A DNA stretch of 64,000 nt from Gigaspora margarita (GCA_009809945.1 WTPW01001011.1:63776-127775); one strand, 5' to 3'; shown: positions 1-11,472, counted from the first letter of the stretch. The notes: generated from the letters alone by a model not told the origin. Numbers and translations are program-made.

Positions 1-650
1 GGAGCAATTTGGTGGCTATGTGCTAGTTGGTCTGCTTTGTTGTTGAATTCATTGTCTTGATGTGCAGTGACTTTATAGAAAGTGATATTGAGATTATAAG
101 ATTTAATAAAATTTAGTAAAGTGTTCCAAATGGACCCGTAAGGAGTATTTAGAATATTTGGAGGTTGGGATATTGACTTATTATTTGTAAGGTTGTTATA
201 TTTGGAAATTACTGATTGAGAGTCTGTAAAGATTTGGATTGAGCAGTTTCTAGGAGCAGTGCTAATAGCAGATAGGATTGCTACTAGCTCAGCTTTGAAG
301 GAACATGGCCAGAATTTAATTTGTGTCTGGAAAGTATGTATAATTGTTTGGTTTTCTAATTGTATCCAGCCTATTCCCATAGAACATTGGGAATTTCCCA
401 GATTAAGAACTGATCCATCAGTGTAGAATGTAAGTTCTGTTAGATTGCTGTTGTAATTAGCAATAAGTTGTAAAGTATCTAGTGCAGTACTAGGGTGAAA
501 TATAGAAGGAATTTGAGGTATAGAGATAATAAGGTTTGGTGGTAGTGGTATATGTATAGGGTTTCTAATTGCAATTGAGTAGATGAGGTCCAGGTGATTT
601 GCATTAAGGTAGGTTTTATTGTTGTTTTGATGAAAATATATAAGTTTAAC
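1..650 (-). mobile_element. Non-LTR retrotransposon fragment, RNase H domain (runs off window edge)
   Basis: Read on the reverse strand, an open frame without stops runs from about 650 to base 1 and encodes an RNase H type I domain. All four acidic catalytic positions are visible: YTDGS (near base 415), KAELVAIL (near 289), FTDSQSVI (near 220) and AHQDNEFNNKAD (near 55). This order and spacing are typical of the RNase H that follows reverse transcriptase in fungal LINEs and hydrolyses the RNA of the RNA:DNA hybrid. An in-frame stop lies just upstream near 652, so the copy is 5'-truncated, as is usual for LINE insertions. The rest of the element lies outside the window. It has no stop codon inside the window, so a simple ORF scan would miss it. 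A domesticated RNase H is possible but less likely. Confidence 0.85.
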
Positions 651-1239
651 TAATTAAATTTTTATCAAAAACAATACAAAAACCTTAGCGATCCCATGAT
701 CCCGTGATTGGATTTTAGCGAGCTTGGGCTTGTTGGAATCGCCTCTTCAAGGCGGACGTTTTGGTAGTAAAATTATCGAAAATGGACTGTCCTACCAAGA
801 GTTATTCATTATTTTATGTTAATTTTAAAATTTGCTTTGCGCAGCTTATTTTGGTTAAATTATGATATATCGAGAAATATCAGCCAAAATCACATGATTG
901 TGGTACCATTCGATTCGTCTCAATGAGATGAATCGAATAGTATCAAAACCATTCGATTATGATCAATAGATCTCAATAGATCATGAAAAATAGTATGTGC
1001 GCCATAATTGGTACCTGCATTATAATTTATTATTTTACCTTGTATTTTTTAATTGATGATATCTTATGATCTAGTGATTAGAATTGAATGATTTGGGTAC
1101 CATTCGATTCGCCTTGATGTGACGAATTCAATGGTACCAAAATCATTTAATTCTGATTGATATATCATCTATTATTAGCCAAAATACTTAACTGCGCCAT
1201 AATACCCATATCCACCTTAGTAGCAAAGTTTATTGAATT
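651..1239. repeat. Intergenic DNA with two GGTACC-centred hairpins
   Basis: No gene is visible. Two imperfect hairpins of one family occur: 902-944 (arms GGTACCATTCGATTC and its complement GAATCGAATAGTATC) and 1080-1154 (arms of about 32 bp around GGTACCATTCGATTCG). A similar GGTACC core sits in the middle of the 222-bp palindrome at 20441-20662. They are probably MITE remnants. Confidence 0.6.
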
Positions 1240-1704
1240 ATGTATTACATGGGTTGTTACGTCATATCCAGTGTTGGAAATCTGTTTGAAATTTATGTTC
1301 TCAAGAAAACATATTTATTTAATTTAATGTTCTCAAAAATTTTTTTATGTTCTCAAATAAAAAAATGGTTTTTCTCTCTCTTCCTCTTCTTCTCTCTCTC
1401 TTTCTCTCTCTTTTTTTTTTCTCTCTCTCTTTTTCATACTCACTTTCTCTTATTGTAATTATTTTTTTTTTCTTATTCTCTCTTTTAACTTATACTTTTA
1501 GACTTCTTTTATTTATTTTTTAATTTTTACAAAATTTAACTTTAATAACTTCTTTAAAACAAAAAGTACTAAAAAATCCTTTAACAGAATTGTAGTTTAG
1601 CAAAAAAACTATCAATTTGTCAAAGGGCTTTTTGATTTAACTTGTTTTAAAAAAGTTATAATAATTTAAAGATTTATTGATAAAGGTGGATGCATTTTGC
1701 TATG

Positions 1705-2517
1705 TTTGGATCCGTGAAGGTATCTATCCAGATATCCAGATAATATTCAGATATCTGGATCTTAATTTTAGTTGACGGATAGAATTTGACAGATATCTGA
1801 ATAGGACTCAGTAATATCTGGATAATATCCAGATATTTATTAAATCAAAAATATTGTTTAATATTGTTCAACTTTGCATAAATAATTTATGGCAAACAAT
1901 GATTTTTAAATTAAACATAATTAAGATTTCAATTATTTTATAATTAGGCCAGATCAATTTAATTCAGTGGTTTACATTACTCCCCCTCCCCTCTTCTGCC
2001 TTCCCCCCTCACTATATATGCAGAAAATTTCAGAACACTTTTATAATATCACGGGTCATTTCAGAAAGTTTTAATAATAAACTTCTCTCATCCCCTCCTC
2101 TTTTGTGATAAGGATGTAATTGTTAACCACTGAATTAAATTGTTCTGGCCTTAGATTAAATTGATCAAAATTATAAATATAGTTAAAAATATAAGAAAAT
2201 TTATACATGAATATTTTATTATCTGGTAAAATTTGTTTTATTAAATTGGCAAATTAAAATTTACAGATAACTTATACTGTATTAGCAAAATCGGGTTTAT
2301 TAACATAAACATTTTTTTTATGATATATGTTTTATATTCTTAAATGATCTAAAATTTTAAATAAATCATATTACTATATATATCTTTAGTAGTTAAGATA
2401 TTATTTTTAAATGTGAAATTCTATATTAAAGTTCTATCTATATAGTATCCAGATACTATCCAGATACTATCTGGATACCATCCAGATACAGAATTAAAAA
2501 AAGGTACAGACATCCAA
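1705..2517. mobile_element. Inner TIR element with repeated ATATCCAGATA motifs
   Basis: Both ends carry tandem and inverted copies of a TATCCAGATA motif (1720-1835 and 2447-2490). The outermost bases are also inverted: TTTGGATCCGTGAAGGTA on the left against the complement of TACAGACATCCAAA on the right. More copies of the motif continue to about 2570. It lies wholly inside the element at 1268-2867. Confidence 0.5.
1947..2150. mobile_element. Innermost MITE of the 1.3-2.9 kb nest
   Basis: This 204-bp element has inverted ends GGCCAGATCAATTTAATTCA at 1947-1966 and the matching complement ending GTTCTGGCC at 2150. The trinucleotide TTA precedes the left end and also follows the right end, consistent with the 3-bp TWA duplication of PIF/Harbinger elements. 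The middle is C-rich (CCCCTCCCC). Confidence 0.65.
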
Positions 2518-2915
2518 ATTTATAAAAATAATAATGGATGATCAAAAAAGTATCTGGATTGTATCCAGATTCAATCACTATGGATAACCCAATAAATTAT
2601 ATTATCCAAAATCTTTCTGTAATTCAAAAATACCAAATTTTCTTCTATTTCAACAACTATCAATTAAATATTTATGAACTTAATTATTTAAACTACTACA
2701 TTAATAAAATAATTTTATTACTTTAAATATTTACATAGAGAACATATTTTTTAAACTTAATGTTCTCAAAAAAAATTTAATAGAGAATATCTTAAATTTT
2801 GTAAATGTTCTCAAATTAAAAGTGATGTTCTTATGAGAATATGAGAATATAAGATTTCCAACACTAGTTGTGCCCATGGGATAAACTAGTTATTTTATGA
2901 ATATCAGTAAATATA

Positions 2916-2987
2916 GTATATTCCACAGAATAATAGTAAACCACATGGTCTTCGGCCATGTAATTTTACTATTATTCTATAGAATAC
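2916..2987. repeat. 72-bp perfect-loop hairpin
   Basis: The two arms of about 32 bp (starting GTATATTC at 2916 and ending GAATAC at 2987) are complementary, apart from small mismatches, around the short loop TCTTCGG. It is likely a MITE remnant. An open frame of 95 codons running through it has no supporting features. Confidence 0.55.
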
Positions 2988-3091
2988 ACCATGTTCACCA
3001 ATATCCATTAAATAACAAGTATGTATTTGCTAATATATTCACTATTTTTTATCAATATCATGTTTTTTATCTATTGTGGAACAATTGTTTT

Positions 3092-3184
3092 TGCACTTGC
3101 GCTTGCATTTGTTCTTGCACTTGTGCTTACATTTGTTCTTGCACTTGCGCTTGCATTTGTTCTTGCACTTGCACTTGTTCTTAA
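3092..3184. repeat. 24-bp minisatellite, about 3.8 copies
   Basis: The unit is GCACTTGCGCTTGCATTTGT plus TCTT, repeated with few changes. Because 24 is a multiple of three, all frames stay open through it. Translated forward it gives cysteine/threonine-rich or alanine/leucine-rich strings, and reversed it gives lysine/cysteine-rich ones. No start, splice or homology evidence supports translation. Confidence 0.8.
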
Positions 3185-3354
3185 ATTTGAGACCATTGTA
3201 TAAACCGCTTTCCAATTAGTGAAATATTTGATTAACTTTTTTTAGCTATTTTTCACTCAAAATAGTTTGTATTTATTAAGTAATCAAATAACAGAAGCGA
3301 ATTTGGAAAATTTACATTTCACGATTTTAAAAGAGTTGTTTAAGGTATTAAAAA

Positions 3355-3570
3355 CATTGATATAAGCCTTATTTTGGTGTGACCACATTAGAATACTTGA
3401 TTGGAGTGGAATAGAGCATTAAAAAGCGTTGATATAAGCCTTATTTTGGTGTGATTACGTTATGAACACTTGATTGGCCAGTGGAATAGACAGACATTTT
3501 GTGCTTTAATATAAACCTTATATTGGTGCGACATGTTACAATATTTGATTGGACAGTCGAACAGAGTGAC
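3355..3570. repeat. Three degenerate tandem copies of a 75-80 bp repeat
   Basis: Three successive units each contain GATATAAGCCTTATTTTGGT (or a close variant), then GTGTGA, then CTTGATTGG, then TGGAATAGA. They begin near 3357, 3430 and 3507. Function unknown. Confidence 0.7.
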
Positions 3571-3768
3571 ATTTGTGTAAATAAATCATTTTTTCCACTT
3601 TTATATATCTAAAATTTTTCAAATCCACAGTCAAGCAAAAATTTCATTTCTACTATTGAAGCAATTGGGCCTCAGAGAAATAATATAGTGCAGGGACTTG
3701 CATTAAATGGTTTAGGGTCCACATACTCCCTCTCTTGAAAGCATGTTATATATTTCATTTATTTTTTT

Positions 3769-4383
3769 TATAAAAACACTATCAAAGAGGGTACGATCAT
3801 CAAATTATCATTGTTTGTAGTGAGGAGAGAAAGATCACACAGGCTTCCTATAGTTTGGTCCAGAACTACAAGATGAGAAATAGTTTGAATATATTCAACT
3901 CACTTGTTTGTTATTATACTTCTTTTCTTTTTTTTCAATAATTATATAAAATTTTTATCTATAACTTTAGACGATAAGGCCTCTGACTTTACATATATAT
4001 TTTTTACTCTTATAAAAATACTGCTGTGAGGGTGCAATCATCAAATTATCATTGTCTGTAGTAAGGAGAAAAAGCTCACACAGGCTTCCTACGATTTAGT
4101 CCAGAACTACAAGATGAGAAATAGTTTGAATGTATCCACTTCACTTGTTTGTTATTATATTTCATTTCTTTTTTTCAATAATTATATAAAAATTTTATCT
4201 ATAACTTTAGATGATAAGGCCTCTGACTTTATATATATATTTTTTACTCTTATAAAAATGCTGCTTTGAGGGCGTGATCGTCAAATTATCATTGTCTGTA
4301 GTGAGAAGAGGAAGATCATACAGGCTTCCTACGGTTTAGTCCAGAACTACAAAACAAGAAATAGTTTGAATATATCCACCTCA
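3769..4383. repeat. Tandem array, about 2.5 copies of a 243-bp unit with a conserved core
   Basis: Units begin with TATAAAA at about 3769, 4012 and 4252. In each, a core of about 110 bp is strongly conserved, including TCAAATTATCATTGT, CACAGGCTTCCTA, GTCCAGAACTACAA and GAAATAGTTTGAAT. The spacers (TTTTTT, AATAATTATATAAAA, ATAAGGCCTCTGACTT) vary slightly more. A TATAAAA start with a conserved core and T-rich tail is what tandem small-RNA genes can look like, but no known RNA family was recognised and there is no tRNA fold. A plain satellite is the default reading. A diverged partial copy may lie at 7425-7520. Confidence 0.7.
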
Positions 4384-4749
4384 AAATTTACATAAACTTT
4401 TATATTATTTATAACTTAGATTGCTCTCAAGTATCAATCTCAAAATGTTTTTATTGTTTTTTGGGCTTCCTGATTTTTTTATTTTCCAAAAAAAATTTTA
4501 AAGTAATAATTATTAATGTCGAAAATGAAAATTTATGCCAAAGTTGCTTGAGTGATATCTTTGAATACTCAATTGATTATAAAATTATCCAAGGCAGATA
4601 TAAAAAAAGGTGTTTTGTTATAAAAAGTTTTTTATTAACTTAAATGAAAAAAATGGTTATATAATAAACTTTAATTTATTCACTGACACTTTTAAATTAT
4701 CTAGAGCAAGTATAGTAACATGATTATGTATATATACTTAAAAATATTT
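4384..4749. other. AT-rich spacer
   Basis: Nothing recognisable. A 60-codon open frame at 4461-4643 is lysine/phenylalanine-rich background with no domain. Confidence 0.5.
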
Positions 4750-5612
4750 AATGATCCTTGATATTTTTATATCTTCTAGCAATATTTTCACAACATCAAT
4801 CTGGTTAATATTAATAATTTTTTTATTTTAATTCTACAAGCATGTAAAATTAAAAAATTTTTATTGAATTTGACCTTGTAGGTATTGCGAAAATTTTAAA
4901 AAAGTATTAAAAATCTTGAAAATTAAAAAAAGGCTACAATTATAATTTTTTATTATTTAAATGAACATATCTCGATACATACTAGGTCAAATTCGATGAA
5001 ATTTTTTTATTTTAATTCTATAGATTTGTAGAATTAAATTAAAAAGAATTTGATTGAGTAGTTATTAAGAGATAATTACAATTTTTTCTTTTACAAGAGA
5101 TATTAAACTTTGAACGAAGATTTTTCAGTGATTACCTGATCAAATTTGATGAAATTTTTTATATAATTCTAAATGTTTGTGAATTTAAAATAAAAATTTT
5201 TATCTAATTTGATCAGGTAGTTGCTAAGAAATCTTTGTTCAAAGTTTAATATCTCTTGTAAAAGAAAAAATGTACTTTTTTTTTAACTTAAAGTGATTAT
5301 ATCTCGATAGCTACACAATCAAATTCAATAAAAATTTTTATTTAATTCTACAAATTTATAGAATTAAATAAACCAATTTTCACTGAATTTGGTCTAGTAG
5401 TTATTAAGATATTTTCATTTAAATACAAAAATCATAATTGTAGCTTTCAAGATTTCCAATGCTTTTTAAAACTTTAGTTGAAGTTTTCTTTTTGTTTTAA
5501 TTTATATGCTTGTAGAATTAAAATAAAAAAATTATTAATATTAATAAGATAGTTGTCAAGAAACAATCGCTAGAAGATGATATAAAAAAAATATCAAATA
5601 TTTTTTTACATA
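4750..5612. repeat. Giant compound palindrome, about 860 bp
   Basis: The segment folds back on itself around about 5181. The outermost pair joins TATTTTTATATCTTCTAGC (4760s) to its complement near 5570-5600. Further pairs join the TACAATTATAATTTT and TTTACAAGAGATATTAAACT stretches to their mirrors. The arms themselves contain shorter palindromes with centres like AATTCTA...TAGAATT, flanked by CAAATTTGATGAAATTTTT-like sequence. The same sub-palindrome family is arrayed at 55855-57185. No coding sequence. Confidence 0.75.
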
Positions 5613-6919
5613 TATTGTGAAAGTGTGAACCAATTGTGGAAAGCTAAACTATACATCTAACTAATCTAACTAACTAAAAATACTATCTAACAATCGGTCA
5701 AGACTTCTAGTTCCTCGAATTGGCAGACAGAAGGAGGCGAGAAAAATTTGGACTAGGTCTAGAGGTTCAGAGAGTCTTGGTATGGTGATATTGGAAGCTA
5801 AGATAAGTATTTCAGTCTAATTTTTCTTTTTTTTGCTCTTAAATTCGAGTATTTATTCTCTACTAATTTCTTTAGTCTATCCTAGCTGCAGCTTATGGGA
5901 TTTGAATATTGAATTTTTCAATAGATAGAGTTTGAAATATTCACTTCAATTGTGAACTTCGTTCATGATATCATGTATTTAACTCTGATTAGGCTCAATG
6001 AAATTTCAATAGCAGCTAGAGGTGGTCAGAAACTGAAATCACAGGGTTGAATAGTACAAAGTTATGAGGATCAATTGTCAATAAGGTTCAATCATGGGAA
6101 TTGAGTATTGTTCAATAGACAAGGTAATCAATCTTTAATCTATGTGTAGTTTTTTATAAATATAGTATGATTAATAGTGTCACAGTTGAATTCATTACCC
6201 CAGAATTTTGTAGTACCGATTGGAACCTGGAAATGGAGTGATCAGGTTTGCATAAAATTAATTAAAAGTCTAAATATTGATTGCATAATTGATGGATAAA
6301 TTATATAATCATCAATACTAATGTAAATTAGTAATTAATATATAAGAGGAAGTGTCTAGCGATTAGCAATAGCTTGGAATATAATTAGTTTTTTAGCTTT
6401 AGCATCTCTTCTGGCAATAAAATAACTTTGTATTAACATCATAATATCTTCTAAGTGAATAAACTGTATTTGAGTGAACATATTAGATAATAGTACCTGA
6501 ACGAAACGTCACCCATTGATTGTATTGCCAAGCGAGTAATGTTTGATAGCAAAACCCTATGAATACATGGTAGTCTAAGTGACTATATGACAATAGATTG
6601 TGTACTAATTCTCTCTTTTACTTTTTTCTATTTTATTAATAACAGTTTTGGGATTTCACCAATAGTTACAGAACAAAAAGATTACTACAATAAACAGTTT
6701 ATTACAAGGAATTTTACAACAAAGAGAAGAATTGTTTTAGAGAACTAACTTCTACTATATATGATTTTAAAGTTTTTAGAACTCAAACTAGAAGTGAGTT
6801 TTTCTTATTTCAAGATGAGCTTTGGGCTCTTATATACTTTCTTTTACTGTCTAAAAAATGATACAAAAGAATCTTTTCTTACAATTTGTATGAAGCTTTT
6901 TACTCTTAGGATTTTTAAG
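5613..6919. other. Intergenic, no gene recognised
   Basis: Base composition is slightly less AT-rich at 5690-5800 and 6020-6110, which may mark old repeat or gene debris, but no frame, tRNA or domain could be supported. The 73-codon frame at 6761-6982 runs into the tandem repeat that follows. Confidence 0.4.
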
Positions 6920-7050
6920 TATCTTTCTATACTAAAAACTCTTTCTATATTTAAAATATTTAAGTATCTTTCAATACTTTAAATTCTTAAGTATGCTTTA
7001 ATACTTTTGCTACTTAAGTATCTTTTGATACTTTAATCCTTTTGGTTTGT
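6905..7050. repeat. Tandem AAGTATCTTTNNATACTTT repeats
   Basis: Four to five units of roughly 33 bp contain TTAAGTATCTTT, a short loop and ATACTTTAA, so each unit is itself a small palindrome. Function unknown. Confidence 0.7.
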
Positions 7051-8299
7051 AACTTGTTGATCTATCACTAAAAACAGCTAATTGTAAAATAAAAATAGAA
7101 ATTTAGCACCCGATTTTGGTTTTCGCTATGCTATTCGAATTTGCTCTTCACAATATGCATGTTCACATTACTATAGTCACTCTGAATAATTTGACACTTT
7201 TTGATCCATTGATTGAGACATTTAAGAGTAATCTTAATCTGATTTTATATAAAGCTTTGAATTTCAATTTATCTTATCCAATTAATGATATGCAGAGATA
7301 AATTGGCCAAAATAATACATTTTTATTTTTTAATACATATCAGCTTGTTCAAGATTATATTGCATTGATAGATTGACTATTTGTTTATAGGTATACATAG
7401 TTATGCAAAAAAATTTTGTTTATAATAAGGCCTTTGACTATATGTATTGTGTGTCTGAAAGAATATAATCATTATTTCTGGTAGTCCAGTACTTTAGCTT
7501 AGATAGTTTTTCAGTTCGCAAAAAACAATAGCTAGTAATTTCTTGGATTACATAAATATAATTTCTTAATTTTTTCTATTTTTCTTTTGTTAATTGAAAA
7601 TAAGACAGGAACAGTCGACTCTTTCTATACCAAACAAATATAAATTTTTAAAATTTTTAGTTTGTTCATTATAAAGAGAATTAACTATACTTAATATGTA
7701 AATAGAGTATATTACAGTAATTTAAAAGTGTGTAAGATTAACGAGGTTTATAAAATTTAGTAAAAATCTCTTTAACAATAAGAAACATTTCTATTATTAT
7801 TATTTTAAAATACTATTTAACATAGATTATAAAAAAAATGCTTTTTTTATTTAAATAATTTTTTATAAACCATATAGTATTAAAAAAAAAAACAACATAT
7901 ACAAATAAAAGAAAAATAAAAAATATATATACAAATAAAAAAAATAAAAAAATATAAATAAAAAATATATAAATTTTGACTAGTTAAATTGACATCCTAA
8001 ACCTGTGCTTCTGCAAAAGACATAAGCAGGCCTTTGCCTCTGTAAGGGTGTAAAAAGACTAAAAACATGTTCAATTCTTCTTCACGAATTTTATGTGCTT
8101 TAAATAGAAGCAATGAGTAATCATTAACTGATAATTTGTTTGATGTATTAGCAGTAGTATGTTGTACTGTAGGAGATTATGTGCTCCTTGGGTCTTATAT
8201 AGCTCATAGACCCTTTTAGCAGATTTCTATACATATTTAAATGCTTTTTCAGTACATTTTTCTTTTATAAAGCACCGAGAATTTCTATTTTACCTTCTC
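7051..8299. other. Intergenic; one unexplained open frame and GGCCTTTG remnants
   Basis: A 61-codon plus-strand frame at 7116-7301 has a fairly protein-like composition (ALHNMHVHITIVTL, LIETFKSNLN) but matches nothing I know; it could be a fragment of a decayed gene. At 7425-7520 and 8027-8060 short stretches resemble the 243-bp repeat unit. 7780-7980 is an A/T homopolymer-rich tract. Confidence 0.35.
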
Positions 8300-8301
8300 T
8301 C

Positions 8302-8495
8302 TTCTAAATACTTATCTAAAAATAATAATATTCAAGAAAAAAGATTTGATCAAGATGAGATTTATAGATCTTAACTTGAATATATATGACTCTATATTCT
8401 AAATGCTCATCTAAGAAATAATAATATTCAAGAAGGGTGATTTGGTCAAGATGAGATTTACAGATCTTATCTCGAATATATATAATTCTATCTTC
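8302..8495. repeat. Two direct copies of a 95-bp repeat
   Basis: Copies at about 8302-8397 and 8398-8495 share ATAATAATATTCAAGAA, GATTTG(A/G)TCAAGATGAGATTTA and AGATCTTA(A/T)CT(C/T)GAATATATAT. It looks like a simple tandem duplication. Confidence 0.75.
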
Positions 8496-9091
8496 CTATT
8501 TATCCCCACTATATCTTTTAATGGACAATCAGAAATATCCTTTATTCTATTATTCTCTGGAAGTAAAGCTAGCTGAGCTTTTTTTATAGAAGTTGTAGTA
8601 ATATCTTCACCAAATAAGATATCTTTATTTTGACCTTCTTTATTGTAACATTCAATAGTTGTAGGGGTTATACAAATTTTGGAAACTTGTGTATTGTTAA
8701 AATGTTTTCATATTTATAACTGTTAAAAAAAGATATCACAGAGAGTAACATATAGTGATTTGAAAAAGTTAATCTGAATAACTCAAAACTAGTATTTGTA
8801 TCAATCATTATTTATTGACTAGACTAAGTTGATATTTAAAAATCAGCTTAGCTAGCTAAGTTAGAGTTGATCTTTCTAAATCAAGTTTCAGAAATATTAG
8901 AGATTTTCTCAGATTTTTATTTCAATCTTGCTCATATTTTATATTTATTGTTTTTCTTTTCAGAGTTATTTGGATCCTTTGATATAATATAAACTACTGG
9001 CTGGCCTAATTTAATTGGTTCCTGTAATTTTTAATATAATCAAAAATATAAAAATTAACTAAGTCAATTTTTTGAAAAATCAGCTGACTAA

Positions 9092-9867
9092 GGGTATTCT
9101 CAAACAACTCCCTCAATGTGATCTGATAGTGATTGAGATAGTGCTCAATTATTACAATTGATTGTAATAATGATTGCAATTATTGTTTGAGCAGACCACC
9201 TTTGTTCTACTGTATTATTGCTATGTTTTCAACAAACCATAACAAAAAAAAAGACAACTATCCAACAAACAAATGTAATCCCTTCTTTGGCAACACTCCA
9301 ACAAATATATGTAGTTTTAGCAATTCCAAGTATCTTTTACGGACTTAACGAATATTCATATGTTGTTTAGCAACAATTTTCACAGCTTTTTGCGTCTTTA
9401 GCTTTGAACAAGACCAATGCTAAAAATGATGAAGTATTTATTAAAAACTTTTTAAAAAAAAATAATAAATAAAAATAACATTAGATAAAAAAAATAAATA
9501 TATGGAATTGCTAAATTTGACATAAAAGTTAGAAGATAATAAAAATTAGCAAGGTTTACTCTTTGAGTCTCTTGGAATATTTTTTATTAGCAATAAGAGT
9601 TTCGAATATTAAAACTAATATAATAATTTTTTGACGATTGTAATTTTCGCTGAAGATCCATGAAGTAAAGCATAGTGCTTGAACAACCTCTTTTTTACTC
9701 GATTAATAAACAGTTTTGGCCAATTAGCATTAATTCTATGAAAAAAAGATGGTCTGTGCCTCTAGGCTTTTTTCAATAAAATGGCAACTCACTGGATCAG
9801 TTTGTTTGGCCTCTGACTATTTAAAATTTTATTTCCGATCAATTGATTTAGGTGCTTGAGAACACCC
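9092..9867. mobile_element. PIF/Harbinger-like non-autonomous element, TAA duplication
   Basis: The left end is GGGTATTCTCAAACAACT and the right end is the complement of AGGTGCTTGAGAACACCC. TAA flanks both ends (9089-9091, 9868-9870). The internal segment TCTATGAAAAAAAGATGG...CTCTAGGCTTTTTT is shared with the element at 53432-53697, and a lone end (GGGTGTTCTCAAGCAGCT) occurs at 50897. It is inserted in an older repeat whose uninterrupted copy is at 28948-29060. No transposase is encoded. Confidence 0.75.
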
Positions 9868-10028
9868 TAAGCCAGCTAAGTCGATAAAAGTCAACTAATA
9901 CAAATCAATTACAAACATATTGATTATGATTTATATAATAAATTTATTATAACCAAGTCAGTTTCAGATTATTCAGGTTAACTATTTGAAACACTAGCTA
10001 TGTCTATGATGTGTATATAAAAATAAAC

Positions 10029-10232
10029 TATAAACAAGAAAGAACAATAGTAAGATAGTAAACAAACAAATATTAAAAAAAATCAAAAAACCAAAGCCAT
10101 GGAAACTTGTTAAAAGGATATATGTATCACTGATACATACATCCTTTTAACAAGTTTTCATGGATTAGGTTTCTTGATTTTTTTTCAATATTTGTTTGTT
10201 TACTATCTTACTATTGTACTTTCTTGTTTATA
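10029..10232. repeat. 204-bp near-perfect palindrome (MITE)
   Basis: The arms of about 95 bp start TATAAACAAGAAAG and end CTTTCTTGTTTATA. They fold around a short ATGTATCACTGATACAT centre with very few mismatches. TA lies at both boundaries, compatible with a Tc1/mariner-type MITE. Confidence 0.8.
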
Positions 10233-10631
10233 ACCTTATTGCCTATCTAGTAAGATTCAATTCTATATTTTTGATATTAATAAGCCTTTGTTTATCCTTA
10301 CAAGTTGAATAGCATAATTATGTTATTTAATATACTACCAATATTATTATATATAGTAGTAACAAAAAATTATGACACTTATATGATATGGTGCAGCAAA
10401 TCAAAATTTTATTAAAATTTGATAAAATTTTAACTACAGCTAGTTTAAAACATACATTTGACTATCTATTGGTTAATTGTATGCCCACCCTGTTCTATAA
10501 CTAAATCCAGGTGTCCATGCATAGAGGTTGCTAAATTAAAAGCACAAAGGTTTGTCAATTCAATGCTATTCCTCCTTGATAATTAATTTAAACTAATTTT
10601 GATATTATTTCTTTTGTGTGAACCAAGGAAT

Positions 10632-11472
10632 TCATCTTTTTTTCAACCCTTTCTTTATAATTGCCCAGAGATTATCAATTGGGTTGAGGCCAGGGGATAA
10701 GGAAGACCAATTGAGAACTTTTGAATATTGTGCTTGTAAAAGAGCTTTTGTTGTTTTGGCAGTATGCTTAGGATTATTATCTTGTTAAATCATCCAATTG
10801 TCTCCCAGAACCTCAGATGCTTGATCGAACAAATGGTTTGTCAAAATCTCACAATATTGTTCACTATTCATAATACCAGTAAATGCGTTAAAACCAACAA
10901 TTTTCTTCTCACAAAATGCACCCCAAACATGAACCTTAAATGGATATTTCACAACTACTTGTGTTGGTACCAGTTCACAGGCTTGTACTGAACCTTGAGA
11001 GTATTTCAGAATAGTTGAAAGGTTGCTTCATCAGAAAAATGGTGGTATTCCACCTTCTTCATTAACACTTACGTGCCCAGGAGACACAATGGATCATAGC
11101 CTCTTTTTTGAGCAGGGCATAGCATGGAACGTAACTAGGTAACCAAGGTGCTAAAGGTTCTCGAACTGTTCTTGGAGTGATATTTAGTCTGAGGTAAGTG
11201 TTGTTAATGACTTCTGTTAGTTCCTTACTTGTCGCATTTCTGTCTGGCTTCACTATTTGTCAAGATGCTTTCTTTGTTCAGGGCCAAGAAGTTGTGGACA
11301 ACCTGTATGTTCACTGAGCTTGATATCACCTGTTTCAGTGAGTTGAGCAGTCCATCTATACAAAGTTTTTTGTGGGTATCTAGTGATTTTTTGCAATTTA
11401 GAGACTTCATTATAACTGTGTCCTCACAAGAACTTAACCAAGATATGTTTTTTCTCTTCAAAAGAAGTCATT
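10632..11472 (-). pseudogene. Tc1/mariner-family transposase, decayed
   Basis: Read on the reverse strand from the ATG at 11472, this is a Tc1/mariner transposase with both halves recognisable. The N-terminal helix-turn-helix region comes first, followed by a second HTH-like block (ATSKELTEVINNTYLRLNI, TPRTVR). The catalytic domain has FSDEATFQLF, QDNNPKHTAKTTKALL and SPGLNPIDNLWAIIKK. The second and third acidic residues are separated by 34 residues, and the third is Asp in NPIDNLW where Tc1 normally has Glu. Early stops include TGA at about codon 16 and a TAA just before QDNNPKH, both explained by C-to-T changes, plus at least one frameshift. The intact enzyme would cut and paste DNA at TA sites; this copy is dead. 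Length is about 280 codons against about 340 in the family. Possible degraded termini near 10370 and 11560 were not firmly identified. Confidence 0.9.

Larger units (their letters stand above)
1268..2867. mobile_element. Non-autonomous TIR element carrying two further elements
   Basis: The termini are inverted: CCAGTGTTGGAAATCT at 1268-1283 and AGATTTCCAACACTAG at 2852-2867. Subterminal TGTTCTCAA motifs are repeated inside both ends in mirrored order. The terminal CAGTGTTG is the same as that of the hAT-type element at 31466-31715. The flanking octamers match only partly, so the target-site duplication has decayed. The interior holds a TTCTCTC-rich tract (1370-1490) and two inner inverted-repeat elements at 1705-2517 and 1947-2150. 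No coding capacity is seen; the open frames at 1240-1458 and 2538-2726 are low-complexity artefacts. Confidence 0.65.

Noticed and set aside
1240..1458. 72-codon frame rich in Phe, Ser and Leu
   Set aside because: A product of the TTCTCTC low-complexity tract inside a TIR element.
3021..3203. Alanine/leucine-rich frame through the minisatellite
   Set aside because: Any frame stays open through a 24-bp repeat; no start context, signal or homology.
3769..4383. tRNA or snoRNA cluster
   Set aside because: No cloverleaf or B box; C- and D-like boxes are too close together. Kept only as a repeat with a possible RNA role.
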